Of a DNA stretch of 64,000 nt, positions 44,321-55,155 are shown in pieces. This stretch comes from Anniella stebbinsi (Eukaryota > Chordata > Lepidosauria > Squamata > Anniellidae), in assembly GCA_029215795.1 (NCBI GenBank), contig JARDYH010000007.1, positions 102,749,263-102,813,262 of the forward strand. The letters are read 5' to 3'. Both the position numbers and the translations under genes were made by a program. The notes below the pieces were generated by a model. The model was not told where the DNA came from, made no database searches, and worked only from the letters and a program-made list of their open reading frames with translations. How positions within the stretch are numbered: the first letter of the stretch is position 1; each line of letters begins with the position of its first letter.

Positions 44321-46748
44321 TAGAAAAACTTTGCTGTGAGAACACAATGGTGGCAGCAAAGAATAGCTTTCCTATTACCACAGAGTAGGCTCAATAATGA
44401 GTTTTTACTTGTGTTTCGTTATATTCATCACAAGTCTTCCTTGTGATGAAAGCCATGACCCAGCCTGCTTCATTGCTCAGCTATGGTTTATATCAAGGGG
44501 CTGGACAGGGTCTTCTTACCTGGAGAGGTCTCTTGGGAGCTATTGTGACAGCTGCCAATGTCATCTCTGCATTCCACAAAGCAACCAGGGCTTCAACAGG
44601 AGTACCAGCCATACCAGCTGGAAAATCCTGCAGGGCCCTCAGAAATCCACCAAATTCCATTCAACCTCAGGTCGGACAATGCTAATAGGTCCCTCAGCCC
44701 TGAAGAGCGGCAAGGCTATTGTTCGTCTTAACAGGAAGTGATATGACTATGATAAAGAAGTTATTAAAAAATCCCCCCCATCTTCAGACCCCCATCCTTC
44801 TGCCCAACTGAAATAACCAAGTCAAGACTGTGCAATGACATGTTGGAACAGCCCTGTGGTTGACATGGGGGCCATGAATTCCCAAGCCAGCCATACACAA
44901 AGTCCTGCCCAGAAAAGGTGGCCTCAGCCTGGATGTTGAGGTCACCCAGGACAGGTCTTTAATATCAAGGCTGAGAATGCCTTTATCAGTTCAGGCAGGA
45001 AGAATACTGGGCAGCGGTTCCATGTCCCTGGCCCATCTTTAATCAGGTCCTCTAAATCAGGTGAGGGGAGAAGACAGTGAAGGAAAGGATGTGATAGATG
45101 ATGGCTTGACTGGTATAAAAAAGAAATATTTGAATGAAGTAATGTCACCTGGGTGAGAAGGTTTTGACAGGACAATAGCTTTCTGGACTTTCCTGCTCCA
45201 GAGCCATCCTATGCCATTTCTCTTTCAGCAGGAGGAAGGATAGGGTGGCTCTGCTGAGAGTTTAGGCTGATATCTTGCTAATAGTCAGGGATGATGAGAT
45301 TATGTGGTCACCAGTGGGAGAAATTATCCTGAAAGGTGGAAATCTAGAACTTTAAAGCCCCCAAATGATACTGTAAATTTTGACCCAGAGAGGGCAAATT
45401 AGTAGTTATACTAATGATGCAGGGTGGTGGTGGTTAAACATTCCCTGTCCAGCACCACTGTTCTGATAAAATCCAGAGACCTCCCCACTCCATGCAGCTC
45501 TTTTAGAGTGAAAATAAAAATAATTCCCCATATAATGTGTAGGTTGGTCCTGAGAAATAACCCCAGAGACCATGAACAGATCTGAAGTAATAGGCAGCAT
45601 TGTGCAGCATTGATACAAATGAATTAATAAGCATTGTATGTTATTTTAATTAAAGGCAAATTGTAGTTGATTTTTATATCTAGATCTTCTAATGAACAGC
45701 AAGTTTGAGAAGCAAAACTAATATGCAACTGCTTGTGAGAGAGAAAGAAGAAGAAAAAAGGGGAGACACCATAGCTTTTCTCCTTTAATCTCCATTTCCC
45801 TTTTTTAAAAAATACTTAAGCCTGCTTGTTTCAATTGCTTAGTTAATATATATCATACAATAAGGAAAAGAAAAAAAATGTTCTCAAGTTGTAAGAAATA
45901 GGGATATTCATCAATTTAGTTAACATCTCTTTTGAATTTTAAATGCAATATCCAATACATTGGCAGTCAAGAACATAGCTATGACAGTTACTGTGAAAAA
46001 TTCCAACAAAAGCCCTTCAGCAGGAATTTTTAAAAGAAAATATATTGGTTCAGATCCAAATAGCTATTTAGGCTCAACCCAGTAGAACTTCTGTCTTTTT
46101 AAAATCTGTGAACAATTGACCACAATGTAATATCATAAGGTACTTTTGAAACTCCCCTCAGTTTCAAAAGTCACTTGCCATGGGGCACCGAGCCTGCTGT
46201 TCAAGAAAAATGAATATAAAACGTATAGAACTAGATTCATAGTTCTTTGAATCCTGGCCTTTATGTGGATAGAATTCCTGCTAAAGCAACTTTGAAGTAG
46301 AATCTAGCCAACTCCTCCCCAACCCCTCTGTTATTATTCAACTTCCTATTCTCCTTCCATTTCTGCTGGAAATGCACTTTCTCTAAGAAAAGATGCTTCC
46401 TTGCGTCATCACCCTGTCTTATTTGTGGAATTCTGTGGAGGGTTCAAATATTGGTATTCTACTTGTAACCGTCCTGTATTTTCCCACCACTTCTTCCATC
46501 TTTTTTCTTATGGGAGAAAAAAAATCTGTGGAGGAGGAAAAGTCAGAATAGCCGCACAATGTCTTCTGATTGTTAGCATTAGGACCCCTCTGTTTGGAAG
46601 CACTCAAAGTATCAAGGTAAACAAACCTGTACTGGAAAGTAAGTCACTTCTTATGTTCACCAACTCAGCATTTCAAACAAGTGGGGCAAATGAAAGGCAC
46701 TTAAATGAAAGGCACTTAAAATGCTAGACAGGAAATTGAGTGAACAAG

Positions 46749-46784
<36 letters not shown>

Positions 46785-47190
46785 GAATGTCTCCATTGCA
46801 GACAACCAAACTACCTTACATCAGTGAAATGTGCAAAACTAAGGTGGATTTCCAGCAATGACGTAGTCAATGATAACAAACAACCCCTGGAATTGATAAA
46901 CCATGAAATGTCTCCACCACTGTGTATGGTAGATTTAATCTTGGGAGACCCAGGTTTACTTTTTTACTGAGCATTGTACTTGTTGCTTGGTCCTGTGCAA
47001 ATCTCTCTGAGTCTCCATTCATTCTCTGTTGAATAAGCACTTTTATGACATCTTGCAAGATTGTTCTGATGTTGAGTGAGAGGAGCATTACAAGGTACTT
47101 TTCACACAAAAGTGTGACTGAAATTAGTAATTATATTCTGACTGTGCTTAAAAACACAACAATAAAATAAATTGAATGCATCCAACCAAA
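44321..47190. other. No gene recognised
   Basis: AT-rich sequence. A diverged TGCTTCCAGA-type MITE may lie at 46330-46616 (GGGAGAAAAAAAATCTGTGG, ending TTTGGAAGCACTC). A GA microsatellite is at 46751-46783. Nothing else is recognised. Confidence 0.4.
46751..46783. repeat. GA dinucleotide microsatellite
   Basis: About 16 uninterrupted GA units. Confidence 0.9.
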
Positions 47191-47199
47191 TGAAGCCCA

Positions 47200-47855
47200 C
47201 TTAAGCAACATACCAGTTTACATGCCAAAGGCCTGCCTGAATAAAATGTCTTTGCCAGCTGGCAAAATGCACCAATCTGGGCAGGGAGTTCCAGAGTGGG
47301 GAAGCAGCCATTGAGAAGGCCCTCTCTTGCATCTCAGTCATGATGGTACCAAGAGAAGGGCCTGTCACAAAGTTCTTCAAACCCAAGCAGGCTCATATGG
47401 GAGAAGGTAGCCTTTCAGGTAGCCGGATCCCAAGCCATCTAGGGCTTTTAAATCATAACCAGCACATTGAGCTTTGGCCAGAAACAGACCAACAGCCAGT
47501 CAGCTGCTTCCTATAACCAGCTGAAGTTTTTGAACAATTTTCAAAGGCAGCCCCATGTAGGGTGTGTTACAGTAGTCCAAACGGGATATAACCAAGGTAT
47601 GTGTGACCGTGGCTGGGTCAGACATCTCTGGGAACAGGCGTAGTTGGTGCATTAGCTTCAGCTGTGCAAATGCACTTGTGGTTACTGTCAAAATCTGGGA
47701 ATCAAAGTTCAGGGTTGAATCCAGACATACACCTAAACTCCAAAACTGAATCTTGAGGGGGAGTGTAATCCCATACAGCACAGGTTGAATCCCTATTCCC
47801 TGATATGCCTTTCAGCTAACCAGGAGCACCCCTGCCTTGTCTGAATTAAGTTTCA
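47200..47855 (-). mobile_element. L2-clade LINE fragment, reverse transcriptase C-terminus
   Basis: The minus strand encodes a decayed L2-type tail: SLGVCLDSTLNFDSQI, FAQLKLMHQLRLFPEMSD, VISRLDYCNTPYMGLPLK, then with frameshifts KALDGLGSGYLKGYLLPYEP. The order of motifs matches L2 ORF2 ends. Several stops make it inactive. Confidence 0.75.
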
Positions 47856-47859
47856 TAAT

Positions 47860-48560
47860 AATACTGCATTTTCCGTGCACTAAAAGAAAACTTGCTGAAA
47901 ATGCTCTTTAAAAATAGAAGTGAAACTGGTGAGTCACATCGTTGTCTAAAGAATGATAAACAATAGTGAGTAGGGAATGATAAGAGCACAATAAATCCGC
48001 CCCGCACTCTTAGGTCCTCTGGGAAGAACGTACTCAAGCCAGCCAGAACTAGGCTGGTGAGTGTTACCCAGAGGACCTTCTCTTCTATGGCTCCCAGGCT
48101 ATGGAATGGTCTGCCGGAGGAGGTTAGACAAACTGACAGTCTTCACGAATTCAAGAGAGTCGTGAAGACTGTTCTTTTCCGGCAGGCCTATCCGGATGAA
48201 TTTTAAATGTTTTAATGATGTGTTTCTCTTGTTTTAATTTTTTTAAAAAACTTTGTTATGCTTGTATGTGTATTGTGTTCCCCGCCTCGATCCGTAGGGA
48301 GAGGCGGGTTATAAATAATAATAATAATTATTATTATTATTATGATTATTATTATTATTATTATTATTTAAAGAAAGTGAAAGAAAACACTATTTCCAGT
48401 TGTGTGTTTGTGCTACCCCACTATAGCACATTGCCACCTAAAAGTTATGTGGAGAAAAAGCAGGAAAGGAAACACTCTTCCCATAGTGCTTGGATTTCAA
48501 CTTTGTGGCAAAACTGAAACTATAAGCAGCAGATTAACAGCCTTGTGTAAAAAGCTCCAA
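47860..48560. repeat. hAT-like MITE split by an L2 insertion
   Basis: 47915-47994 resembles 53600-53680, and 48375-48560 resembles 53385-53548. The right end is ACAGCCTTGTGTAAAAAGCTCC. The L2 3' end at 47995-48368 separates the two parts. Confidence 0.45.
47995..48368 (+). mobile_element. L2 LINE 3' end with ATT-rich tail
   Basis: TCCGCCCCGCACTCTTAGGT, then ACCCAGAGGACCTTCTCTTC, GGAATGGTCTGCCGGAGGAG and the CCCCGCCTCGATCCG tail match the copy at 61625-62030. It ends in an (ATT)n run at 48314-48368. Confidence 0.8.
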
Positions 48561-49843
48561 GGCTTTTGAGAAGATTTTAGGGGCCCGAAGTAAACATGAC
48601 TGTGACCCCTATCCAAGTTGGAAACTGACCAGCATTTTTTCTGCATCTTTTCTAGTTCCAGTCTGCTCCCTACTACATGACCACCTAGATCCAGTGGCAA
48701 CATCTGGAATCAGCTTTAGGTACAACTTCTCGTTCTCCACTGGTGACTACCCTTATCATCAGCTGCTGGGCATGCTTACTTGATCAGTGATGGATTCCAA
48801 AGCCCGTTCCAGCCCAACAATGACCGAGTTAGCTTTCCTCTAGACCTCTGGTCTCCTACAACCCATAGGGAGCAGCAAAGTTTACACTCTCCCCTATCTT
48901 TGGTTTGTTGGGAATGGAGGATCCCCATACTGCTCCTATGCCCACACTCATCCTAAAAATGCTGAGCCCTTATGAAAACATCTGCCTTACCCTCTTAATC
49001 AGAACTATTGTTTCACTCTCTTATTTTGCTTTTCCCCTTCTACTCACTACATGTGATGGTAAAAGTGGGAACTACAGCATACATTGCTATAGAACCTGAT
49101 GATAACACAAGTGAATTGAAAAGGAACAGCTGTAGTAATTTTCACTGTAAAAATGAAGAGAAAGGAAGGCGGATGAGGCATCTAGCATGCTTTCTCTCCC
49201 CCCCCCCCCATTTCCCCAAGGCTTTGGGAATATAAGGGGGGAAATCCATCCATGGTCATTCAGACATCACTGACTCAGAGAGACAACATGAAGCTCTTCC
49301 CTTGAGGAAGATGAGTCACACAGGATGGGGGTGGGGGATTGAGTGGATTGGGACATCACAGCTTTCCACTCAGTAGCAGAAATAAGCTTGCATTAGAAGA
49401 GACCCCTCCTTTTAGGCCTTTTAACTGATTCTAAGCTAAGCTCATTATGTTTGCCATTTTATGGGTTTCATTCTTTTGTCCCTTTAGCCCTTGTTCAGCA
49501 TTAGGAAATGGAACAATTTGTAGAAGCATTTAAAATGTAAATGGAAACATGCATTAGGATCAGGACACTGGCTGTGACTTGTATTTATCATATATGTGGG
49601 GCTCCAGGTGCCCATAAGCCAGTGTTATTTAAGTTTGTTGCTAACCTTGCCTGAAATATGAAGTCATGGGAGGGTTTTGGGAACTCTGTCAAATGGTAGT
49701 TTTTCTATGGTTGTGGGTCGTCAGTTGGCACATTTTTTAAAATGCAGAATTATGCAGGATTTTGTTGTTCTTTTCCACCCTGCAGAAGGTAAATTCTAGG
49801 TCCCATTCTCAAGGCAATAGTGAAACCCAATAGATCTGACTCA
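48561..49843. other. No gene recognised
   Basis: There is a C-run at 49199-49209. No coding region or element could be supported. Confidence 0.4.
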
Positions 49844-50198
49844 GGCTGCCTCTACAAGAGGCATTTAAAGCTCTTTCAAGGCGCATTAAAAAATTTACCT
49901 CTACAAGAACGGAGCGCAAATCGGGCGTAGAGGCGGGTTTTCTCTCCGATTTGCGCATTATCGAATGCGCATTAAATAGCGAGTTTTATTTTGCTCCGGC
50001 CGTTAAAGCGCATTTTGCCTATGTGAACAAGCGATTCTCTGCATTAACTACATGTAAAGCACATTTGAAACAACCGGTAAGGTCACCAGTTGAGTGCTCA
50101 ATTACCTCCTGCATACAAGCATTTACGATAAAGCACTTCAGTGATTATGCACATAATTGGCTAACCAGGCATCAAACGGAATCCATCTAGAGGGGGTC
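49844..50198 (+). mobile_element. GCGCATTA MITE, copy 5
   Basis: A 355-bp copy, GGCTGCCTCTACAAGAGGC to CTAGAGGGGGTC. The flanks are TCA and TAA, so any 3-bp duplication has mutated. Its 3' half shares the GTTGAGTGCTCAATTACCTC variant with copy 2. Confidence 0.75.
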
Positions 50199-51962
50199 TA
50201 ACGCCCACCTGAATTGAATGTGCACCATAGAACACCCCCTCTGCCCAGTCCTCTACAACACCCTGGGGTTCTGTGGCAGACGTGTGTTGATTCCTCAGCA
50301 GACAAGTCAATGAGAAAAGGCTTACCAGAAGATGAGTACGGAAGATGTGATGTGAGCAGCAATAAGTTGAACTAGTGTGTTTGGGGAATCAAAAGAAGGT
50401 TTGCAAAGCCAAAAGGGCTTTTCTACATGAGGCTGTTAATCCATTGCATCTACTTTCAGTTTCATCACAGCATTGAGGTCCAAGTACTACACAAAGGCTC
50501 AATTCGGACGACACGTTAAGCATTGGTTGTTGAATTACCTACTGACGGTGTGTGAAAAAGGTGGTGATCTACAGACAACACGCTGCAGCAGGCGCTGCAA
50601 GGAACCAGCAACCACCCCGGTTGCAAATAGCCTACTAGGCTCTGACTGACAGCCCGGTCGCCATTTTCCCCGCTTACCGAACTCCGTTAGTCCTCCAGCA
50701 GGTATCCCAGAACACACTGCGGCTGAAATCCATGGGCGCCGCCATTGAAGCCGATGCAGGACACGCCTCCCAAACCCCATTGGCTGCCCCAGTCAATGGG
50801 CGGAACTCAGCAGCCTCAGGCAAAGAGGCAGCCAGGAGGAACAGCAGCACCAATACAACAGTCGCATCCCACGCCCAGCACAGCAATTCCACCCTCCACC
50901 CACCCTACACGGGAGACAGGGCAGTCACCAGGAAGTCCCACGGTCCCCAGCCCCCAACCCCTCCTAGAGCATTATCCCGCACACACAGGAAAGACAGCGA
51001 TAGTGGGGTAGCGTAGAGAACTTTATTCACCAGGGAGTTCAGACATGGGAAGTAAGGCACATGGGCATCAATAAGCCAGGGCACAGCCTACGGAAAGGAC
51101 AGTCACCCCTGGGAAGGGAGGAGGCAGCTGGAAGGCACAGCGGTGAAGAGGGGATGGCCGAGGCCACACCCCCAGGGAGCCAAGCATGGAACGTGCAAAA
51201 GGAATGTGGAGGAGAGGGGCGGCATGCCAGGGAGGGATGCCAGTCCAGAGATGGAACCCCACAGCCGACACTCACAGAGGGTGGGGGTAGCGCAGCCATA
51301 TCCAGGCACTGATGCTTTCACGCACCCGGGATGCTTCTGCACAGGTGCAATGCTCCCCAACGGGATTTTTGGGCCCTGGCAATGGCTCGATGTCCCGTCT
51401 CTCTTGGGCGACTGGGGGGGGCTCGCTGGTCGCCGCTTCCCTGGCCCTCGTCCTTCTGGGTGAAGCGAGGGTGGAGGTGGTGGTCTGCTTCGGGTGGGTT
51501 GCTGAGCTCCCTGTTGGAGTGGGGGGGCTACCCCTTGTTCCTGGGCGCCTAGGGTTGTTGCTTCTTCCATCTCCCCCTCCCCCCCCTTTGCCTAAGTGCC
51601 CTTCTGGTGCACTTTCCTTCCCATTTGGGTGACTGACTGGGCACCCTGCGTGAATGTGTGCAGGAGCTGGCCCCTTGTTGAACTCCATGCTGGCTGCCTG
51701 GTGGGGGAGGCAGGAGTCCGTGGTTGCTATGGCGTAGGCTGACCATATGAAAAGGAGGACAGGGCTCCTGTAACTTTAACAGTTGTAGAGAAAAGGGAAT
51801 TTCAGCCAGTGTTATTTGTATGCAATTAGTTCCTGGTGAAATTCCCTCTTCATCACAACAGTTAAAGTTGCAGACACTATACTAGAGTGACCATATACAA
51901 AAGAAGGCAGGGCCCCTGCAACTTTAACTGTTGTGATGAAGAGGGAATTTCACCAGGAACTA

Positions 51963-52466
51963 TGTTGTGTTTACCCCTCGTGTTTCTGAGCAGGAGAAGC
52001 AGCTGTCAGATGGCGTGGCACGAGCAGACAGGGATCGTGAGTTTGATCCAGATCCTGGTACGGAGGAGGAGGCGCTTAGCAGCCCCTCTCTGTCAGCTGA
52101 TGTGAATAAGCGCTCGGAAATGAGTGCTTATCTCAATGACGATCCAACAGGTGGAACCACGCCCGTATCCTCTGAGGAAGAGGGAGAAACTCCTTTAAAA
52201 GATGCCAAGGAACGCAGACGTCTGAGGAGAACAGAGATGAGAGTGAGACCATGCCGGTCAGTGCGTTTACAAAGAAAGGAGCAAGCTGACCTTAGAGACG
52301 GAGTTCGTTAGTTATTGTTACTTTCAACGTTTCGTTTACATTGCTTACTTTACAGTGCTTCCTGAATTGAACAGTTTTCTTTTGCCTGAATTAAAGGTGT
52401 TGTTTCTTTCAAAGTTTAAGTATTCTTTCTTTCAAGCTACACAGCTATCAATTGCATTTCATAACA
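51963..52466 (+). mobile_element. Solo LTR (504 bp) with AACTA target duplication
   Basis: It begins TGTTGTGTTTACCCC and ends CATTTCATAACA. AACTA lies at 51958-51962 and 52467-52471. A possible ATTAAA signal is at about 52391. It interrupts the palindromic MITE. It differs in length and sequence from the LTR at 3502, but has an open frame in the same position. Confidence 0.88.
51967..52311 (+). CDS. LTR-embedded open frame (114 codons), related to the one at 3506
   Basis: The frame is open from LTR nucleotide 5, where a GTG stands in the place of the ATG of the other LTR; the first ATG is at 52120. The N-terminal half is acidic (FDPDPGTEEEALSSP). The middle has PVSSEEEGETP, and the basic end is ERRRLRRTEMRVRPCRSVRL. 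The shared pattern with 3506-3802 is acidic Ser/Glu, RRRL+R.E, then RS.RLQ. If the GTG was once ATG, this is a 114-residue product; otherwise it is 64 residues. The function is unknown. Confidence 0.4.
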   Translation: MFTPRVSEQEKQLSDGVARADRDREFDPDPGTEEEALSSPSLSADVNKRSEMSAYLNDDPTGGTTPVSSEEEGETPLKDAKERRRLRRTEMRVRPCRSVRLQRKEQADLRDGVR

Positions 52467-52969
52467 AACTAATTGCATACAAATGACACTGGCTGAAATT
52501 CCCTTTTCTCTACAACTGTTAAAGTTACAGGAGCCCTGTCCTCCTTTTCATATGGTCAGCCTACTATGGCGGCAATGCTGGGGATCTGTTGTGAGAGTGC
52601 TTGAGTGGCCGCCTGCGTTCTGCCTTTCTAGCCGCTTAACTCTCTGATCTTCCTTGCTCAACAACTCACCATTGTTCTTTCAACAACGCACTGCTCCAGA
52701 TGACACATTTGTCAATTGACAATTCCCTTAACAACTTGCAAGTGAGTTGTTCCTCTCAGTTGTTGAATTTTGCTACTTTACCTACTGTGGGTTGTTACTG
52801 CATTGTGTGGCTACATCCAGACGACACGTTTAACAACACAATGGGTTGTTGCTTTAACAACTCACAGTTGCTTAGCGTGTTGTCCGAATTCAGCCAAAGA
52901 GTGTTTACTTTTCCTGCTTTTCTGCTATATAACCTCTAGGTGGCACTGTGGTATAGTAAAATAATGTAA

Positions 52970-53165
52970 ATATTAAAGAATAGTTGATTTTAAATATATA
53001 TTTTAAATGGATATTGTACTTATAACCTGTTTTTATGCTCTTCATGGTTTTAAATTTTGTATATCGGTTTTTTAATGTTCAATGCTTTTAATTTTTGTAA
53101 ACTACCCAGAGAGCTTCGGCTATGGAGCAATTAATTATGCAAATAATAATAATAATAATATACAA
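52970..53165 (+). mobile_element. LINE 3' tail (L2/CR1 clade)
   Basis: TTTTAATTTTTGTAAACTAC then CCAGAGAGCTTCGGCTATGG and an (AAT)n end is a LINE 3' tail. A related tail is at 57225-57340. Confidence 0.6.
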
Positions 53166-53215
53166 GTAGAAAGAGCATTTTCTTTCACTTTCAGAAATAA
53201 TACCCCATTTCCCAA

Positions 53216-53687
53216 GCTTTACTATATGAGGCATTTATCATATACTCATCATTCCCTACTCACAGTTATTTACGAATTCTTAAGATGATGCATCTAAAGA
53301 TGATGCATCTAAAGAGCACTTTTTGCAATTTTTTTAGAGCAGGGAAAATGCAATATTTATTTGTAAAAGAAAAAGAAAAAGCTTTTTTTTGCTTGTGCTG
53401 TTGCACTATACCACAGTACCACCTAGAGGTTATGCAGTGGAAAAACAAGAAAGGAAACACTTTTGATGTACTATTCAGATCTCAATTCTGTGGTGAAGCC
53501 AAAAGGGAATACAGTAGATTAATAGCCTCATGTAGAAAAGCTCTGCCTGCTCTAAAAAAAAAAAAAAAAAAACTTGTGGAAAGTCCTGTTTACAAACAGA
53601 AGCAAAACTGGAGAGTCAAGATGTCACCTAAAGAATCTGTGAACAATGGTGAGTGGGGAATAACCAGTGCATGAAATGCCTCGTGTA

Positions 53688-53692
<5 letters not shown>
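53216..53692. repeat. hAT-like MITE with ~60-bp inverted ends
   Basis: The left ACTATATGAGGCATTTATC ... TCATCATTCCCTACTCACAG is the inverse of the right CTGTGAACAATGGTGAGTGG ... GAAATGCCTCGTGTAGA. The interior includes the ~165-bp unit shared with 48375 and 50408. A tandem duplicate AAGATGATGCATCT occurs at 53282-53315. Confidence 0.55.
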
Positions 53693-53733
<41 letters not shown>

Positions 53734-53885
53734 TTATTTCTTCCCCGCCTCTCTGTTTGGATCGCGGCAGGGAACAACAATATAATAAAATACATAAAAC
53801 TGATTAAAACATGACTCACATTATTAAAACTGCATTAAAACATCTTAAAAACATCTTTAAAACATCCTAAACATTCTAAGAAAAG
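53689..53885 (-). mobile_element. L2 LINE 3' end (minus strand) with (AAT)n tail
   Basis: Read on the minus strand, it has the TTAAAACATCCT-type repeats, GTTTTATGTATTTTATTATA, then CCGCGATCCAAACAGAGAGG and an (ATT)n tail at 53734-53689. It matches 61850-62030. Confidence 0.75.
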
Positions 53886-54449
53886 CTCAAAGAAGTGCAG
53901 TGGGAGCAGGCAGGGCCCGATCAAGGAGCAGAAATTGTAAACTGCACAGAGTGGGTGATGTTTAGCATCAGTTAAAGGTAAATACACATGGCCATGCTTT
54001 GCAAGTGATATTTTGCCACAGTGTGCATGCAATCACTATTGTCCTGCCAAGTGGTGAGAATCTTACTACTACCTCTGGGTTGCTGGTGTAGCAGCTGTGT
54101 GCTAAGAGCCTCTTCATCACTTGAATATATACTTACAGAGTGCTTCCATGCGAGTGGTTATTTACCCAAAGTCTGCTAACAAGAAGAGGAATTTATAGAG
54201 AGAGGGAAGGGTAGGGACCAATCACAGGGTGGAATACGGCAAAAGACCCATAAATCTATTTGAACCTAAGGAGGTCTGTGGCTGTCCAAAGAGATGAAAG
54301 AACTCCAGGAACAGGGAGGAGCATATTCCAGGGACGCACACTTACGTAGTTCAGGCTCCACTCTAGATCCTGGAAGGTTCAAGTCCACCCCTGGCTGATC
54401 AGCCTAACATAGAGTGAAGATTAACTGTCATAGGGGATGTCAACACTCA
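53886..54449. other. No gene recognised
   Basis: I see no supported gene or repeat in this stretch. Confidence 0.4.
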
Positions 54450-54672
54450 GGGTGCTTCCAGACTAGGTTTTTATTGTACAATTACACTACATCTTTTACA
54501 GAATTTTAAGGGGAGTCCAGACTACATAGTCTTCAATTTGTAGTCCTCATGCACATTCACAAAACTTTTCCCATTTTTTTTCTTGCCAGGAAAAAAAAAT
54601 CTCTTCAGGAAGAAAAAGACAGAATAGCTGCAGAATCCCTTTTGATTGCTAGCCTTCCCTCTGGAAACACTC
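54450..54672. repeat. MITE with TGCTTCCAGA ends, copy C
   Basis: GGGTGCTTCCAGACTAGGTT at the left and CCCTCTGGAAACACTC at the right are inverted. The interior CCCATTTTTTTTCTTGCCAG and AAGACAGAATAGCTGCAGAA resemble 46490-46560. Confidence 0.5.
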
Positions 54673-55155
54673 TTGAGCAGCAGCTGTGGCACCCAGAAAA
54701 CCTTCTGTGTGGAAAGTGCCTTTACTATATGTTTGAGTGGTTTATGGCACTCTTGGTCATGATCAAACAGTAATGTGACTGTCTAAAGTGATGGATATTT
54801 GTGGGTCCATTTTGGAGTGATTCCACCTATTCCTGGCAGATTGGTCAAAAAGAAACGTGATATGTTTTTGCTTCCCTCTCCCTTGAGACCTTCCAATCAT
54901 ATTGAGGAGGGCCTTCTCTGCTGTAGCACCCCAGCTGTGGAATGAGTTTCCCAGACAGGTTTAACTGGCATCTACATTATATTCCTTTCGACGCTATGTG
55001 AAGACCTTTTTATTTTCACAGTGTTTTAACAGTTCTTTATTTTGATTTTTAACCTACTGTTTAAACTTGTATTTTAAATCCCTATCAATTTCTGCATGGC
55101 TGCTCGGTTTGTATCCTGGTTGTGTTTTATACTGTATTTTAAATTATGTTTTTAT

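Larger units (their letters stand above)
51735..52563. mobile_element. 320-bp palindromic hAT MITE, copy 2, split by a solo LTR
   Basis: Ends TAGGCTGACCATATG and CATATGGTCAGCCTA with an exact 8-bp duplication, CTATGGCG (51727-51734 and 52564-52571). Without the 504-bp LTR and its 5-bp duplication the element is 320 bp, the family size. Confidence 0.9.
50496..52895. mobile_element. Non-autonomous PIF/Harbinger element (2.4 kb)
   Basis: Its ends are GGCTCAATTCGGACGACACG and, inverted, CGTGTTGTCCGAATTCAGCC. AAA on both sides (50493-50495 and 52896-52898) is the 3-bp target duplication expected for the superfamily. 51410-51730 is related to 5490-5860 of the autonomous copy. No transposase frame is visible. 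It carries a hAT MITE, which itself carries a solo LTR. Confidence 0.8.
50408..52965. repeat. hAT-like MITE split by a Harbinger insertion
   Basis: The left piece (GGGCTTTTCTACATGAGGC ... GTCCAAGTACTACACAAA) and right piece (AAAGAGTGTTTACTTTTCCT ... AACCTCTAGGTGGCACTGTG) are together the reverse complement of 53410-53548. Comparison with that empty site shows that the Harbinger at 50496-52895 duplicated AAA. Confidence 0.6.
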
